DNA from: Acidovorax sp. NCPPB 3576
GTDB lineage: Bacteria; Pseudomonadota; Gammaproteobacteria; Burkholderiales; Burkholderiaceae_C
NCBI RefSeq assembly: GCF_028473605.1
Contig: NZ_CP097267.1
Span: 4,952,501-5,016,500, forward strand
Length of the DNA stretch: 64,000 bases
Reading direction: 5' to 3'
Made by a program: the position numbers and the translations under genes. Positions 63,000 through 64,000 of this stretch are shown here, in pieces (position 1 is the stretch's first letter; the number at the start of each line of letters is the position of its first letter). Under the pieces are notes generated by a model, which saw nothing but the letters and a program-made list of their open reading frames with translations, ran no database searches and was not told the DNA's origin.

Positions 63000-64000
63000 A
63001 TGGGTCTTGCTTTGGTGCAAAGCCGGGCATTGCTGGGACTGCAGGCCCCGTGCGTGACGGTCGAAGTGCATCTGGCCAACGGGCTGCCCAGCTTCACGCT
63101 GGTCGGTTTGGCGGATGTGGAGGTGAAGGAGGCGCGGGAGCGGGTGCGCTCGGCGCTGCAGAACGCCGGGCTGGAGTTTCCCCATAACCAGAAAATCACG
63201 GTCAACCTCGCGCCAGCAGATCTCCCAAAGGACTCCGGCCGGTTCGATTTGCCGATTGCGCTGGGCATTCTCGCGGCAAGCGGGCAAATCGACAGCGCAC
63301 GCCTGGCGGGCCATGAATTCGCGGGGGAACTGTCGCTGTCCGGCGAACTGCGCCCCGTGCGCGGCGCGCTCGCCACCAGCTTGGCCCTGCGCTCGGCTGG
63401 CGTGGCCGTGCGCATGGTGCTGCCGCCCGGCAGCGCGGAGGAAGCCGCCCTGGTGCCCGGCACCGAGGTGTACCGGGCGCGCCACCTGCTCGACGTGGTG
63501 CAGCACTTCCTGCCCGTCTCGGCCCATGCCAATGCACCCGCCGAGCCGGCCGGGGATGGTTTCGTGCGGCTGCAGGCGTCGCCGCTGCAATCGGGAGCGC
63601 CGGAGGCGGACCTGGCCGACGTGAAGGGTCAGGCCGCCGCAAAGCGGGCGCTGGAGATTGCCGCTGCCGGGGGCCACGGCTTGTTATTGGTCGGCCCACC
63701 GGGATCGGGAAAATCGATGCTGGCGCACCGCTTTGCCGGGCTGCTGCCGCCCATGACGGTGGACGAGGCCCTGGAGAGTGCGGCCATCGCGAGCCTGGCC
63801 GGCCGCTTCGGCCCGGAAAGATGGGGTGCTCGGCCAACCGCATCGCCCCACCACACCTGCAGCGCGATTTCACTGGTTGGCGGAAGCTCGCCTCCGCGGC
63901 CCGGCGAGATCTCGCTCGCCCATCACGGCGTCCTTTTTCTCGATGAGTTTCCGGAGTACGCCCGCAGTGCGCTGGAAGCCCTGCGCGAGCCGCTGGAGAC
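63000..64000 (+). CDS. comM: YifB/ComM-family Mg-chelatase-like ATPase (3' part outside window)
   Basis: The frame is open from the ATG at 63000 to the window edge. The N-terminal ChlI domain ([37 protein letters not shown]) is followed by an AAA+ core with Walker [16 protein letters not shown] ([14 protein letters not shown]), [17 protein letters not shown] and LEALREPLE. ComM is a hexameric branch-migration helicase that integrates divergent DNA in natural transformation. GAGGGAG lies upstream of the start. Confidence 0.93.
   Translation, partial: MGLALVQSRALLGLQAPCVTVEVHLANGLPSFTLVGLADVEVKEARERVRSALQNAGLEFPHNQKITVNLAPADLPKDSGRFDLPIALGILAASGQIDSARLAGHEFAGELSLSGELRPVRGALATSLALRSAGVAVRMVLPPGSAEEAALVPGTEVYRARHLLDVVQHFLPVSAHANAPAEPAGDGFVRLQASPLQSGAPEADLADVKGQAAAKRALEIAAAGGHGLLLVGPPGSGKSMLAHRFAGLLPPMTVDEALESAAIASLAGRFGPERWGARPTASPHHTCSAISLVGGSSPPRPGEISLAHHGVLFLDEFPEYARSALEALREPLE

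Noticed and set aside
62737..63030. Minus-strand frame of 97 codons upstream of comM
   Set aside because: Overlaps the comM start, low complexity, no ribosome-binding site or family.

Overview
The window is high-GC DNA from a betaproteobacterium of the Comamonadaceae, most likely Acidovorax or Paracidovorax. That assignment is an inference. It rests on the high GC, the gene families (TorF porin upstream of glnK-amt, glcE/glcF, proQ, lplT, alr, radA) and a dispersed short hairpin repeat of a kind I associate with this family. I see no rRNA, tRNA, CRISPR array or intact insertion sequence.

Positions 1-20,635 (all minus strand) hold a contact-dependent inhibition (CDI) / two-partner secretion island. 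In transcription order: a short FHA-type exoprotein without a visible toxin domain; the outer-membrane transporter cdiB; a 3402-residue cdiA with its own C-terminal toxin and an overlapping immunity gene; a truncated 'orphan' cdiA (1716 residues) ending in a barnase-like ribonuclease, followed by a barstar-like immunity gene; and the start of a third truncated cdiA that leaves the window. Both truncated genes begin with the same short signal-peptide-like leader. In both, the leader is joined to cdiA through a copy of the dispersed hairpin repeat. A near-identical direct repeat of about 3.87 kb (2201-6069 and 7833-11701) links the full-length and the orphan gene and could allow toxin exchange.

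Positions 21,000-27,400 carry an M48 protease, an EamA exporter with an AraC-type regulator, an AmpG-like permease, and a CpxR/CpxA-like two-component pair preceded by a GTAAA-N5-GTAAA box. Positions 27,687-30,689 hold a small candidate biosynthetic locus: a possible 22-residue peptide, a BacA-type prephenate decarboxylase-like protein, a DUF6421-like protein of unknown function and a second branched-chain-type aminotransferase. Then come minus-strand ilvE, a zinc-finger protein and three cell-surface sugar genes, then radA, panE, a GST, a peptide-binding protein, alr, lplT, an EamA exporter, a TRAP binding protein and a glutathione peroxidase.

Positions 47,284-50,234 look like accessory DNA: an unknown gene, a candidate glycine-zipper effector with a downstream partner gene, and a decayed gene. 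The rest is mostly core: a YafY-type regulator with a VOC protein, proQ, glcF-yoaK-glcE, an SMP-30 hydrolase, a nitrogen-control operon (torF-glnK-amt) with a convincing sigma-54 promoter and upstream NtrC-like sites, a carbonic anhydrase-SulP pair, and the 5' part of comM at the right edge.
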